DNA from: Mobilisporobacter senegalensis
GTDB taxonomy: Bacteria > Bacillota > Clostridia > Lachnospirales > Lachnospiraceae
Direction of reading: 5' to 3'
Length of the DNA stretch: 64,000 bases
Assembly (NCBI RefSeq): GCF_003752155.1
Contig: NZ_RJVG01000013.1
Location: forward strand, 31,547 to 95,546
Numbering within the stretch: the first letter of the stretch is position 1; the number at the start of each line of letters is the position of its first letter. A program made the position numbers and the translations under genes. The notes below the pieces were generated by a model, which worked only from the letters and a program-made list of their open reading frames with translations, ran no database searches and had not been told where the DNA came from. Of this stretch, positions 18,223 to 27,461 are shown piece after piece.

Positions 18223-18738
18223 CTATTTTTCCAATAAATACTTTTTCCCTTTTAATGCTATTTCTATCCTGTCTAAAATCTCCTCTGAGTCGGCTTCCAC
18301 TGTGTGAAGATGAACTCCATCTGTTAATTCCTTAAGAGGCTGCACTTTTTTTGTCTTTACTTTATTTACAAAATCATATACATCCTGTCTGGTAGTTATA
18401 ATCAGGTTGGTACTTATCTCACCATATATGTCATGTGAAACTATAACATCTAATACTTTCCCTCCATTATCAACTATAGTACACAATTCATCCTCTATTT
18501 GATCCGTAGTATGTTTCATAAGAAAGCATCGATTTACCTTTTGCTTTTCCTGATAATATAGAATATATCCTTTTGTAGTTGATAAAATATTCTTGTTGAC
18601 TGCACGCAGCAAAGCAATATCCTGGACAATTACCTGACGGCTCACTCCAAGACATTTTGACAATTCACTTCCTGATACCGGCTCTTTACTATTCTTTAAA
18701 ATCTCTATTAATTTCTCTCTTCTTTCATGTCCTTCCAT
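18223..18738 (-). CDS. niaR: NiaR-type repressor of NAD biosynthesis
   Basis: A niacin-responsive transcriptional repressor of NAD synthesis and salvage. An N-terminal HTH_11 domain (LSKCLGVSRQVIVQDIALLRA, about residues 26-46) is followed by the 3H domain, whose histidines H76, H102, H143 and H145 are in the expected spacing for metal and niacin binding. At 171 aa it is full length. It is the last gene of a three-gene operon and starts 10 nt after the VanY-like gene. No NAD genes lie in the window. Confidence 0.9.
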   Translation of the reverse strand: MEGHERREKLIEILKNSKEPVSGSELSKCLGVSRQVIVQDIALLRAVNKNILSTTKGYILYYQEKQKVNRCFLMKHTTDQIEDELCTIVDNGGKVLDVIVSHDIYGEISTNLIITTRQDVYDFVNKVKTKKVQPLKELTDGVHLHTVEADSEEILDRIEIALKGKKYLLEK

Positions 18739-18748
18739 GTAACCCCTC

Positions 18749-19654
18749 CTACTTTATTGACTTTTCAAAATGCTGATAGTCTTTGCTATTTTTCCAATCT
18801 CCACCCCAGGTAAAACCATACTTTGTAAATATATTATAGCAAATATCATTTTTTTTAATATAATATTTATTGTCAATGCTGCGATCTGCATATTTTTCTC
18901 CACTTACAGGCAGCACTTCCCTGACTCCATTTTTCATTCTCACATAAGGATTATAAAGAGGATTAATATCAATTGCTAACCCCTTCCCATGATTTGAATA
19001 TGTTGTTGTGCCATCAATATAGCGAAAATTAAATGCTGATGAATTATTTGCTGACATAGAAGCATTGTCATCTGCATTATACTCATCTACTAATTCCATT
19101 CGTTCAATTGGGTATTCTGCTTCATACAATTCTTTAAAGATGGAAATAACATCATCTGCTATTCTTTTGTTTACGATCATTTCTCCAACATGAGTTTCTC
19201 CATCAAAGCCATAATATAAAAGTTCTAAATATCTTAGATCTTCTAATGGAAGAGGGCAGTTTTTCTTGTAAGATTTATTATATATCCTGTCATAGATTTC
19301 ATCTGTTATTTTAATCTTGGTAAAATACTCATTCACATTAACTTCTCCCGTATTGAAAGTGGCTGTTATTCTGTCTTCCTTTTCAACCTGCATTTGATCC
19401 TCTGATTCTTTCTCTATAATATTTGAATTATCATTATCATATGCATTTCTTTTTGTACTTTTACTTTTTGCCGGCTCAGAACTTTCGTCATATTCTGATT
19501 CTATTTTATCATTAAAATTCTCTTTAGGATCATTTTCCTCTGTTGCTGTTACAGATTCTTGATTCTTTCCATTTAAAGTTAAAAAGAGATACCCCACGAT
19601 TGATAAAATCAATAAACATAATATTATCCTTTTAAAAATGCTCATGACCTTCAT
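18749..19654 (-). CDS. M15 (VanY-like) D,D-carboxypeptidase, membrane-anchored
   Basis: A zinc peptidase that trims D-Ala from peptidoglycan stem peptides outside the membrane. A short N-terminal helix (about residues 5-27) anchors it, then an acidic low-complexity linker, then the M15 domain. The zinc ligands are visible as SNHGKGLAIDINP (H222, D229) and YQHFE (H295). At 301 aa it matches other clostridial members. It is the middle gene of an operon with a small unknown protein upstream and niaR downstream; the link with NAD control looks incidental. Confidence 0.87.
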   Translation of the reverse strand: MKVMSIFKRIILCLLILSIVGYLFLTLNGKNQESVTATEENDPKENFNDKIESEYDESSEPAKSKSTKRNAYDNDNSNIIEKESEDQMQVEKEDRITATFNTGEVNVNEYFTKIKITDEIYDRIYNKSYKKNCPLPLEDLRYLELLYYGFDGETHVGEMIVNKRIADDVISIFKELYEAEYPIERMELVDEYNADDNASMSANNSSAFNFRYIDGTTTYSNHGKGLAIDINPLYNPYVRMKNGVREVLPVSGEKYADRSIDNKYYIKKNDICYNIFTKYGFTWGGDWKNSKDYQHFEKSIK

Positions 19655-19665
19655 AGGACCACCTC

Positions 19666-19950
19666 TTAATCATCTTCCTCTATTACATGGATTTCAAGAA
19701 AATCAAAATCTATTCCATCAATAAAATTATCCTTTGTAAACCTGGTTTTATCATGGCGTTTAAAATCATCTATATTGGACTCTAACCATAATGGTTTAGA
19801 TAAATCAAATTCATAACACACTTTATCAATAGCATTGTAAACTTTTCTTGTTCTATTTATTTTATCATCATTACATATTACTACATCACGAAGCATTCTA
19901 TTGTCTTTAAATATTTTACCCCATAAACGAAACATACATTTTTTCTCCAT
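19666..19950 (-). CDS. Conserved small protein of unknown function
   Basis: A 94-aa acidic soluble protein, not recognised as a named family. It has a basic N-terminal third (KKCMFRLWGKIFKDNRM) and an acidic C-terminus (GIDFDFLEIHVIEEDD). It is likely real because it sits 11 nt upstream of the peptidase gene in an apparent operon and its sequence reads like a folded protein rather than a shadow frame. No transmembrane segment or catalytic motif is apparent. Confidence 0.65.
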   Translation of the reverse strand: MEKKCMFRLWGKIFKDNRMLRDVVICNDDKINRTRKVYNAIDKVCYEFDLSKPLWLESNIDDFKRHDKTRFTKDNFIDGIDFDFLEIHVIEEDD

Positions 19951-20096
19951 TTCATAATTAATCCGGTAATACCATATGTATCACTTTTGCTTAGTATTAT
20001 AGCAACAGTCCTCTCTACTGTCTATAGTAAGCAAACTGGTTTCTTAAATAAAAAGTTCTTTTTGTTCAGGATACCCTTTTCCCATACCATAAAAAC

Positions 20097-20125
20097 GGGC
20101 GTCACAGGAATACTCTGTGACACCC
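20097..20125 (-). terminator. Terminator of pgi
   Basis: GGGTGTCACAG pairs with CTGTGACGCCC (one G-U) on the minus strand and is followed by GTTTTTATGG, about 25 nt after the pgi stop codon. Confidence 0.85.
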
Positions 20126-20151
20126 TCTTAAAACTTCATCTATCTATTTAA

Positions 20152-21501
20152 TTATAATCTCTTTAATAATTCTTCTCTTTGGTCTTCAAAACCTGGTTTA
20201 CCAAGTAATGCAAACATATTCTTCTTATAGCTTTCTACGCCTGGCTGATCAAATGGATTTACACCTAACATATATCCGCTTAATCCACAGGCAAACTCAA
20301 AGAAATAGAATAATTGTCCAATGTAATATTCATTCTCTTCTGGCAGATTTACAACTAAATTAGGAACATTTCCATCTGTATGAGCTAAAATAGTTCCCTT
20401 CATCGCACTTTTGTTCATGAAATCAACTGTTTTTCCAGCAAGATAATTCAATCCATCAAGATCAACTTCTTCCTCTTCTAACACAATTTCATGTTTTTGT
20501 TTTTCAAGGTTAATCACTGTCTCGAACATTGTTCTTTGTCCGTCTTGAATAAACTGTCCCATAGAATGAAGGTCTGTTGTTAAATCTACAGATGCCGGGA
20601 AGATACCTTTTTGATCTTTTCCTTCACTTTCACCATATAATTGTTTCCACCATTCAGATACATAGTGAAGAGATGGTTCATAGTTTGCTAATATTTCAAT
20701 ATTCTTACCTTTTCTAAGTAAAATATTACGGATAGCTGCATATTTCATAGAATCATTATCTGTGAAACCGTCATTCAAACAACGTTCTCTCTGACTGGCA
20801 GCACCTTCCATAAGCTTTGTTATATCTGCTCCACTCACTGCAATCGGAAGTAAGCCAACCGCAGTAAGAACTGAGAAACGACCGCCAACATCATCAGGAA
20901 CTACAAAACTTTCATAGCCTTCTTCCGTTGCTAAATTTTTTAAAGCTCCTCTTGATTTATCTGTTGTTGCATAAATTCTTTTTGCCGCTTCTTCTTTACC
21001 ATATTTCTCAATAAGAAGTTTTTTAAATACACGAAATGCTATCGCCGGCTCGGTTGTAGTACCAGATTTACTGATCATATTGATAGAAAAGTCCCTATCT
21101 CCGATTACTTCAATAAGATGGCGGATATACGTACTGCTAATATTATTACCAACATAATAGATTTCAGGTGTTTTTCTAATTTCCTTTGATACACTATTAT
21201 AAAAACTATGTCTTAATGATTCAATAGCTGCTCTTGCACCCAGGTATGAACCACCAATACCTATTACCAGAAGTACTTCGGAGTCACTCTGAATCTTACC
21301 AGCAGCTTTCTTAATACGTGCAAATTCTTCTTTATCATAATTAACAGGAAGATCAATCCATCCTAAAAAGTCATTCCCTGCACCACTTTTTCCAACTAAT
21401 TCATTCCTTGCATTTTCAACTGTTTTTTCAATCATTCTCACTTCTTCATCAGAAATGAATTTTTTAGCTATTGAATAATCAAATGTAACTCTTTCTGCCA
21501 T
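20152..21501 (-). CDS. pgi: Glucose-6-phosphate isomerase
   Basis: Interconverts glucose-6-phosphate and fructose-6-phosphate in glycolysis. The sugar-isomerase signatures are intact: [49 protein letters not shown], and the C-terminal [15 protein letters not shown] with the catalytic Lys region. At 449 aa it is the usual Gram-positive length. The ATG follows AAAAGGAG. It is monocistronic. It would receive glucose phosphate from the glucan operon near 42-50 kb. Confidence 0.97.
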   Translation of the reverse strand: MAERVTFDYSIAKKFISDEEVRMIEKTVENARNELVGKSGAGNDFLGWIDLPVNYDKEEFARIKKAAGKIQSDSEVLLVIGIGGSYLGARAAIESLRHSFYNSVSKEIRKTPEIYYVGNNISSTYIRHLIEVIGDRDFSINMISKSGTTTEPAIAFRVFKKLLIEKYGKEEAAKRIYATTDKSRGALKNLATEEGYESFVVPDDVGGRFSVLTAVGLLPIAVSGADITKLMEGAASQRERCLNDGFTDNDSMKYAAIRNILLRKGKNIEILANYEPSLHYVSEWWKQLYGESEGKDQKGIFPASVDLTTDLHSMGQFIQDGQRTMFETVINLEKQKHEIVLEEEEVDLDGLNYLAGKTVDFMNKSAMKGTILAHTDGNVPNLVVNLPEENEYYIGQLFYFFEFACGLSGYMLGVNPFDQPGVESYKKNMFALLGKPGFEDQREELLKRL

Positions 21502-21609
21502 AATATTACACTCCTTTTCTCTTTTATTTTATGCTTAACCATTATTTTAACAAATGATTTCTTTATTATCAATAGCTATTTTACACGAGAAATTAGAGCA
21601 TGATTTACA

Positions 21610-22500
21610 TTATGCCATAAATTCTTTTAAAATATCTTCTATAATTTCTTCTTCTTCCTTATTGATTTTATAATTTTCTGTTGTTTTTTTATCAGGATTT
21701 AACTTCCTGTCATTTTTGGAACTAAATTTAGCTTGTCCATCTTCTCTTTTTCTATCTCTATTTCCTTTTATATAATTGACTCCATTTTGTACTTCCTCTT
21801 TTACTGCCGCAGTATCTTCTATATGTAATAAATCTTTACCTTTTACTTTCTGCTCTGATTTTTTTTCTAAATGCTGGGAAACATTATGTTTGTCTGTATT
21901 GTCTGTATTTCTTTCTTCATTCTCATTAATGAAATATTCATTCCGATATTCTTCTAATTTTTCAGGATAAAAATTCTCCTGCTCTAATCTTACTTTTAGC
22001 ATATTTTCAAGGTAATCTTTCATATTTATCCGAATAATATTCCGTTTCGCCGGTAGATTTAAAAAGCTTTCAAAAATTATCAACAAGGCGCTTGTAAGTA
22101 ACCCAATAAAAAATGTGGATAAAATTGCCGTTTTTCCACAGTCATAATAAACAGCTAAACCTGCGCCAATTGCACCAGTTAGTAGGCATAAAATTAGAAG
22201 TTGTCCACTTATATTTTCCCATGTGTATAACAATATCCCACAAAATTTATACTTATACATATACTTATCCACAAAAATATCCACATTATTAACACCAATC
22301 TTCAATTTGTAGCAGGCTTCGAACTTCATTTTGACTAATTTCATCAATTTATTATTCGTATTTGCCATATTATCAGATGATTTTATCAGATTTTTATATA
22401 TTCCATAGATAAGAATTTTAACCAATATGCCCAGACTACATAATACGGACATTAAAATTAATAATATATTATTATCAAATAATTCTTGAACTTGTACCAT
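21610..22500 (-). CDS. Conserved membrane protein of unknown function
   Basis: A 296-aa protein I do not recognise by name. Three hydrophobic segments are visible (about residues 12-33, 90-112 and 118-145), followed by a long, charged, probably cytoplasmic tail rich in K, E and N (about 150 residues) and a final acidic helix EEEEIIEDILKEFMA. The layout suggests a membrane anchor with a disordered tail ending in a short interaction helix. It is a lone gene between pgi and mtnN. Confidence 0.65.
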   Translation of the reverse strand: MVQVQELFDNNILLILMSVLCSLGILVKILIYGIYKNLIKSSDNMANTNNKLMKLVKMKFEACYKLKIGVNNVDIFVDKYMYKYKFCGILLYTWENISGQLLILCLLTGAIGAGLAVYYDCGKTAILSTFFIGLLTSALLIIFESFLNLPAKRNIIRINMKDYLENMLKVRLEQENFYPEKLEEYRNEYFINENEERNTDNTDKHNVSQHLEKKSEQKVKGKDLLHIEDTAAVKEEVQNGVNYIKGNRDRKREDGQAKFSSKNDRKLNPDKKTTENYKINKEEEEIIEDILKEFMA

Positions 22501-22630
22501 TAAAAATCTCCTCGCTTTTCCATTAATTTACAAATATTATAACGGATATCTATAAATTTGAAAAGGGAGGAGATGAAATTTCGATAGACAAAATAGCACA
22601 AAAAATGCATTCTGACAATTTATATTCTGC

Positions 22631-23329
22631 CTATAATCTTGTTACTAATTCATGTAGAAGCTTTACCGTATGCTCAATTGCTTTCATTTCAAATTCACTG
22701 TAATCCATCTCAGCACTGTTGTCTGCTTTGTCTGAAATCGCACGGATAATTAGAAATGGTATATTATTAAGATAAGCAGCCTGAGCAATTGCTGCTCCTT
22801 CCATTTCAGTGCAATAACCATCAAATAATTTAACCAGGCTTTCTTTCTTTCCTCGTTCTGAAATAAATTGATCCCCGCTCACAATTCTTCCGACAAATAC
22901 ATTTATATCCTTATTCACTTCTTCACATACTTCCCTTGCTGTTTTTAAAAGAAGGGTATCTGCAATAAATGTTGATGTATCCATGCGAGGTATCACTCCC
23001 GGCTCATAGCCAAATCCTGTGGCATCCATATCATGTTGAACTGTATCTTTTGATAACACAATATCACCAATATTAATTTCATTTCGCAAAGATCCTGCTA
23101 CCCCTGTATTGATAATTCCTTCAACCTGATATTCATCCACAAGGATTTGTGCACATACTGCAGCATTTACTTTACCAATTCCACTTCGTACAACAACAAT
23201 ATCCTTTCCAGATAATTTCCCTTTATAAAATTCCATTGATGCTTTTTTTGTGATGATCACATCTTCCATACGTTCCTTCATAATATTTACTTCTTCATCC
23301 ATTGCTCCAATGATTCCAATATGATTCAT
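22631..23329 (-). CDS. mtnN: MTA/SAH nucleosidase
   Basis: Hydrolyses 5'-methylthioadenosine and S-adenosylhomocysteine, by-products of SAM use. Signature blocks IGIIGAMDEEV (catalytic Glu), NTGVAGSL, SGDQFI and CTEMEGAAIAQAAYLNNIPFLIIRAISDKAD (substrate Glu and catalytic Asp) are all present; 232 aa is normal. The ATG follows GCGAGGAG. It is single-gene and complements metK at 10.7 kb in the methyl cycle. Confidence 0.97.
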   Translation of the reverse strand: MNHIGIIGAMDEEVNIMKERMEDVIITKKASMEFYKGKLSGKDIVVVRSGIGKVNAAVCAQILVDEYQVEGIINTGVAGSLRNEINIGDIVLSKDTVQHDMDATGFGYEPGVIPRMDTSTFIADTLLLKTAREVCEEVNKDINVFVGRIVSGDQFISERGKKESLVKLFDGYCTEMEGAAIAQAAYLNNIPFLIIRAISDKADNSAEMDYSEFEMKAIEHTVKLLHELVTRL

Positions 23330-23650
23330 AAATTTCTCCTCGCTTGCAATATTAATGTATAGATTATATTACATCATGAACAAGTTCATGATCTTGTTAT
23401 ATTCGCCAAATGCTTCGCGCTTGGCTCATTATTTTCATTATATCATATATTATTTTCTATGGTATTTATTTTCATATTGGATTGCAAAACTCCTATCACT
23501 GGTATAGAATGTTATATGGAATTGAACTCTTACTATTTATTGAATTTTATTACAATGATAGTAAATTGGTTTCTACCAGAGAATTGATTCTGATTCTAAA
23601 TATGAAGCACCCTCCTAATAGTAATTACATATTTGAAAGGATTTAAATAA
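23330..23650. other. Intergenic region between mtnN and the TSCPD gene
   Basis: A 20-bp palindrome at 23373-23392 (9-bp arms ATCATGAAC/GTTCATGAT) lies in the mtnN leader, and a GCCAA/TTGGC hairpin follows near 23405-23425. The right half holds the promoter listed separately. A 78-codon open frame here is not convincing as a gene. Confidence 0.5.
23482..23510 (+). promoter_or_regulatory. Promoter of the TSCPD/radical-SAM genes
   Basis: TTGCAA (23482-23487), a 17-nt spacer and TAGAAT (23505-23510), about 140 nt upstream of the TSCPD gene. Confidence 0.55.
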
Positions 23651-23890
23651 ATGAAATATAAAACTCATGGGGTATGCTGCACTGAGATAGATTTTGAAGT
23701 AGAGAATAATATTATTAAATCTGTAGAGTTTAAAAATGGATGTGCTGGCAATACTGCTGGAATAGCAAAACTTATTGTTGGTATGTCTGTAGATGATGTC
23801 ATCGAAAAGCTGGAAGGAACAAGATGTGGATTTAGAGAAACCTCCTGTCCCGATCAACTGGCCAAAGCTCTTAAAAGTATAAAGGAGTAG
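23651..23890 (+). CDS. TSCPD-domain protein (TIGR03905-like)
   Basis: A 79-aa protein made of one TSCPD domain, named after the motif seen here as ETSCPDQLAKAL. Cysteines at CC (residues 9-10), C25, C53 and C59 could bind metal or a cofactor. Related domains occur at the end of some ribonucleotide reductases; the stand-alone form has no proven role. It is followed after 2 nt by a radical SAM gene whose ribosome site lies inside its 3' end, so the pair is translationally coupled and probably functionally linked. Confidence 0.85.
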   Translation: MKYKTHGVCCTEIDFEVENNIIKSVEFKNGCAGNTAGIAKLIVGMSVDDVIEKLEGTRCGFRETSCPDQLAKALKSIKE

Positions 23891-23892
23891 CA

Positions 23893-24780
23893 TTGAAACA
23901 ATTCAAAAGAATTTATATCGAAATAACAAATGTTTGTAATTTAAATTGCAGTTTTTGTCCACCACTGAAAAGATTACCTAAATTTATGCTTTTAACAGAA
24001 TTTTCACAAATTCTTGATAAAGTAGAACCATATACAGATTATGTGTATCTCCATATTAAAGGAGAGCCTTTACTTCATCCAAATCTTGGTGAAATACTGG
24101 ATCTTTGCCATCAAAAAAATATATATGCAAATATTACTACCAATGGTACGAAAATTTCTTCTGCAAGAAATGTACTATATCATGCACCTGCTCTAAGACA
24201 AATTAACATCTCTTTGCATAGTTTTGAAGATATAGCCATATCAAGACTTAAGGAATTGGATTCTTATCTAAAAGAGATAATAATAACAGCAAAATATCTT
24301 AATGAAAATACAGATTCTATTACCGCCTTAAGATTATGGAATCTTGATAAAGATAACATAACCAAAGAAGCAATGGAAAGAAATAAATATATTCTAAATA
24401 TTTTAAATCAGGAATTTGCATCCTTAGATTATTCCTCAATTACGGACAGCAAACTGAGGAATAAAGGAATAAAACTAATGAATAAAATCTATCTAAATTT
24501 TGACTACGAATTTGCCTGGCCAAGTCTTAATGCCTCCTATGTTGGAGATACTGGATATTGTTATGGCTTAAAAACCCAGCTGGGAATTTTAGCAGATGGC
24601 ACCGTAGTACCTTGCTGCCTTGATGAAGATGGTATCATTAACCTGGGCAATATATATCAGGATGAATTAGATAATATATTAAATTCCACGAAAGCAAAAA
24701 ATATAATTGAAAACTTTGGAAATCGTAAAGTAGCGGAGGAACTTTGCCAAAAATGTGGATACAGAGAACGGTTTTCCTGA
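23893..24780 (+). CDS. Radical SAM protein with SPASM-like Cys cluster
   Basis: An iron-sulfur enzyme of 295 aa. The radical SAM motif CNLNCSFC (C15, C19, C22) binds the catalytic 4Fe-4S cluster. A C-terminal cluster region with PCCLDEDG, then CQKCGY, resembles a SPASM/Twitch domain for an additional cluster. The start is TTG, with AAAGGAG 5 nt upstream inside the TSCPD gene. The substrate is unknown; SPASM-type enzymes often modify peptides, but no precursor peptide is seen next to it. The following murG may be cotranscribed. Confidence 0.88.
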   Translation: MKQFKRIYIEITNVCNLNCSFCPPLKRLPKFMLLTEFSQILDKVEPYTDYVYLHIKGEPLLHPNLGEILDLCHQKNIYANITTNGTKISSARNVLYHAPALRQINISLHSFEDIAISRLKELDSYLKEIIITAKYLNENTDSITALRLWNLDKDNITKEAMERNKYILNILNQEFASLDYSSITDSKLRNKGIKLMNKIYLNFDYEFAWPSLNASYVGDTGYCYGLKTQLGILADGTVVPCCLDEDGIINLGNIYQDELDNILNSTKAKNIIENFGNRKVAEELCQKCGYRERFS

Positions 24781-24811
24781 TACTTTATAATTTTTTACCT
24801 GGAGGCTTATT

Positions 24812-25894
24812 ATGAAAAAAATAGTATTAACTGGCGGGGGGACTGCCGGACATGTTACACCCAATATTGCCCTCTTGCCTGAACTAAAAAAATCAGGCTA
24901 TGATATCCATTATATTGGTTCCTATGATGGTATTGAGAGAAAATTGATTGAAGAATTCGATATACCTTATTATGGAATCTCTTCTGGCAAACTAAGAAGA
25001 TATTTTGATCCTAAAAATTTCAGCGATCCTTTTAAAGTAATAAAAGGATTCAGAGAAGCTTCTTCCCTGTTAAAAAAATTAAACCCTGATATCATCTTCT
25101 CTAAAGGAGGATTTGTAACAGTACCAGTTGTTTTAGCAGCGAAAAGACGAGGAATCCCATATATTATCCACGAATCTGATATTACACCTGGTTTAGCCAA
25201 TAAAATAGGAATCCCTTTTGCATCCAGAATTTGTGCTAATTTTCCTGAAACCCTTAATAATCTTCCCGCTAATAAAGCAGTCCTTACAGGTTCTCCAATT
25301 CGTAAAGAATTATTCTCAGGTAATAAAATCAGAGGCCTTGAATTCTGTGGATTTACTGCAAACAAGCCTGTTATACTTGTAATTGGCGGCAGTCTTGGTT
25401 CCGTTTTTGTAAATGATTCAATTAGGGGTATATTGCCAACTTTATTAGAGAATTTCCAAGTAATTCATTTATGCGGTAAAGATAAATTAGATGAAAATTT
25501 ACAAAAAACACCTGGCTATGTTCAATTTGAATATATTAAAAAAGAGCTGAGTGACTTATTAGACTGTGCTGATTTAGTGATATCCAGAGCAGGTGCTAAT
25601 GCAATTTGCGAAATATTGGCCCTAAGAAAACCGAATATATTAATACCTTTATCTGCAGGTTCAAGCAGGGGAGATCAGATATTAAATGCAGAATCTTTTC
25701 AGCGTCAAGGCTTTAGTTATGTCTTGCATGAAGAAAATTTAACAAATATCACATTATTAGAAGCCATTAATACTGTGTATAAAGAAAAAGAAACTTATAT
25801 TAATACAATGAATCATAGTAAATTACTAAATTCTATTGATACTATCGTAGATTTAATTAATGAAGTCATTGAGGAATCTAAAACAAAAATATAA
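24812..25894 (+). CDS. murG: Lipid II synthase, UDP-GlcNAc transferase
   Basis: Adds GlcNAc to lipid I to form lipid II at the cytoplasmic face of the membrane. N-terminal [14 protein letters not shown] (residues 7-20) is the acceptor-binding glycine loop; [11 protein letters not shown] and [23 protein letters not shown] are the donor-site blocks. At 360 aa it is full length. Unlike the usual mur/dcw cluster copy, it stands after a radical SAM gene, 31 nt downstream. Such displaced murG genes are common in Clostridia. Confidence 0.96.
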   Translation: MKKIVLTGGGTAGHVTPNIALLPELKKSGYDIHYIGSYDGIERKLIEEFDIPYYGISSGKLRRYFDPKNFSDPFKVIKGFREASSLLKKLNPDIIFSKGGFVTVPVVLAAKRRGIPYIIHESDITPGLANKIGIPFASRICANFPETLNNLPANKAVLTGSPIRKELFSGNKIRGLEFCGFTANKPVILVIGGSLGSVFVNDSIRGILPTLLENFQVIHLCGKDKLDENLQKTPGYVQFEYIKKELSDLLDCADLVISRAGANAICEILALRKPNILIPLSAGSSRGDQILNAESFQRQGFSYVLHEENLTNITLLEAINTVYKEKETYINTMNHSKLLNSIDTIVDLINEVIEESKTKI

Positions 25895-25948
25895 TCAGTA
25901 GAAAGAATATATAATAAGAGTCTGTTATATTCCTGTCCCTATAATTAT

Positions 25949-26006
25949 AAGAAAGTCTATGCTATCCCTACAATACACTGTGTGAAGGGAGAGCATAGAC
26001 TTTCTT
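25949..26006. terminator. Bidirectional terminator, murG / HIT protein
   Basis: A 15-bp perfect stem (25949-25963 with 25992-26006) between the end of murG and the end of the convergent HIT gene. Confidence 0.85.
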
Positions 26007-26068
26007 GCATTATTCATAATAATTTTACATGTTTACAAATAAGGTTATATTTTAACATTCTTTTTTAG

Positions 26069-26485
26069 TTATAGTTTTTCCTTAATGGCTTTTGCTAATT
26101 GATCCATCTCACCCTCTATATATTTTGTGGAGGTCCATGTTATTTTAACCTTATCATTTTCAAACCTTGGAATCAAATGCATATGAAAATGAAAAACTGT
26201 TTGTCCTGCTGCTGCACCGTTGTTTTGTAACACATTTAATCCATCACAGTTTAATTCATTCATTAATATTTTACCTATATTAGCAGCAATTACGAACACT
26301 TTTGCTGCTTCATCCTTCGTTAGATCAAAAATATTATCTGCATGGTTTTTAGGAATAATAATTACATGACCTTTTGATGCTGGTGAAATATCAAGAATAG
26401 CTTTAAAATCATCATCTTCATAAACACATGCAGATGGAATTTCACCTGCTGCTATTTTACAAAAAATGCACTCGTCTTTTTTCAT
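26069..26485 (-). CDS. HIT-family nucleotide hydrolase
   Basis: A cytosolic histidine-triad protein of 138 aa that hydrolyses nucleoside phosphoramidates or dinucleoside polyphosphates. The triad HFHMH gives H99, H101 and H103; CIFC (C6, C9) near the N-terminus with H48 forms the usual zinc site. The ATG follows TTAGGAG. It is a single gene divergent from the orphan kinase. Confidence 0.94.
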   Translation of the reverse strand: MKKDECIFCKIAAGEIPSACVYEDDDFKAILDISPASKGHVIIIPKNHADNIFDLTKDEAAKVFVIAANIGKILMNELNCDGLNVLQNNGAAAGQTVFHFHMHLIPRFENDKVKITWTSTKYIEGEMDQLAKAIKEKL

Positions 26486-26582
26486 ATAAAAAACTCCTAA
26501 CTTTATAATTGTCGATAATTGTTGATGTTTTAGTATTGCTTAATTTTTCAAAAAATGATAATCTTTTCTTGGAGGTATAATT

Positions 26583-27350
26583 ATGTTTACAGATGAAGAA
26601 CTATATAAAATTGAAACTCTATGTCGGGAACATCCTGAATTTCGTCACATTATGAGGCGATTCAAAGAAGAGAGCCGGTATATGCTCTCTAGCATCTCAC
26701 ATGAACTTCGTAATCCGATTACTCTGATACATAGCACAGTTCAACTAATGGAGAAAAAGAACCCTGAAATTACACAGATTCCGTATTGGTCCCAATTAAG
26801 AAGTGATATAAATTATACCATATCAATCTTAGAAGAATATACCAATTATAACCATAGTGAAGAAATCCGTTTATCCAATGTAGATTTGTATGAGCTGATC
26901 GATAATATCAAAAATAATTTCAGACTAATTAGTAATGATAAAAATATTAATATATGTCTTGACGCATCCGATATCTCAAGAAAGCATATTAAATCTTATT
27001 CCTGTGATGAGATTAAGATGAAACAAGTCTTTATTAATATTATTAAAAATGCTATTGAGGCAATTAGTAAAAAAGGATTTATACATATTGAAATTAACGC
27101 AGATCCAGCTCTACTTTGCAAAAATATTGATGGTAATACTTATATGGTAATAATCATAAGCAATAATGGTAAAAAAATTGAAGAAGATGAGCTTCCAAAT
27201 ATATTTGAACCATTTGTCACTTATAAAGCAGGCGGAACTGGGCTTGGCCTTGCAATTGCCAGCCGGGTTATTTCCTCTCATGGCGGAAATATACAAGCTT
27301 TTTCTGATGATGAGATAACAAGTTTTCATATTATGTTACCATTATTATAA
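26583..27350 (+). CDS. Orphan soluble sensor histidine kinase
   Basis: A 255-aa kinase without membrane segment, PAS or HAMP domain. The phosphoacceptor region ISHELRNPITLIHS has H40; the ATP-binding core shows NIIKNAIEAIS, SNNGKKI, FEPFVTYKAGGTGLGLAIASRVISSHGG. The HELRNP H-box and lack of a partner regulator resemble sporulation (Spo0A-feeding) or NtrB-like orphan kinases; that is inference. The ATG follows TTGGAGG. It is monocistronic. Confidence 0.9.
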   Translation: MFTDEELYKIETLCREHPEFRHIMRRFKEESRYMLSSISHELRNPITLIHSTVQLMEKKNPEITQIPYWSQLRSDINYTISILEEYTNYNHSEEIRLSNVDLYELIDNIKNNFRLISNDKNINICLDASDISRKHIKSYSCDEIKMKQVFINIIKNAIEAISKKGFIHIEINADPALLCKNIDGNTYMVIIISNNGKKIEEDELPNIFEPFVTYKAGGTGLGLAIASRVISSHGGNIQAFSDDEITSFHIMLPLL

Positions 27351-27461
27351 TTCTTTCTCTCATAACATACTGTCATAGATCCTATTGAAGCATTAGTATA
27401 TTTAAGTTTATTACATAAACTAAATTTATTAATGTTTATTTGTCTGTGCTAATTTGGAATT

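Noticed and set aside
23410..23646. 78-codon plus-strand ORF upstream of the TSCPD gene
   Set aside because: Very AT-rich, hydrophobic random-looking sequence, no ribosome site, and it covers the promoter of the next gene.
24970..25365. 131-codon minus-strand ORF inside murG
   Set aside because: Shadow of the intact murG frame with no ribosome site.
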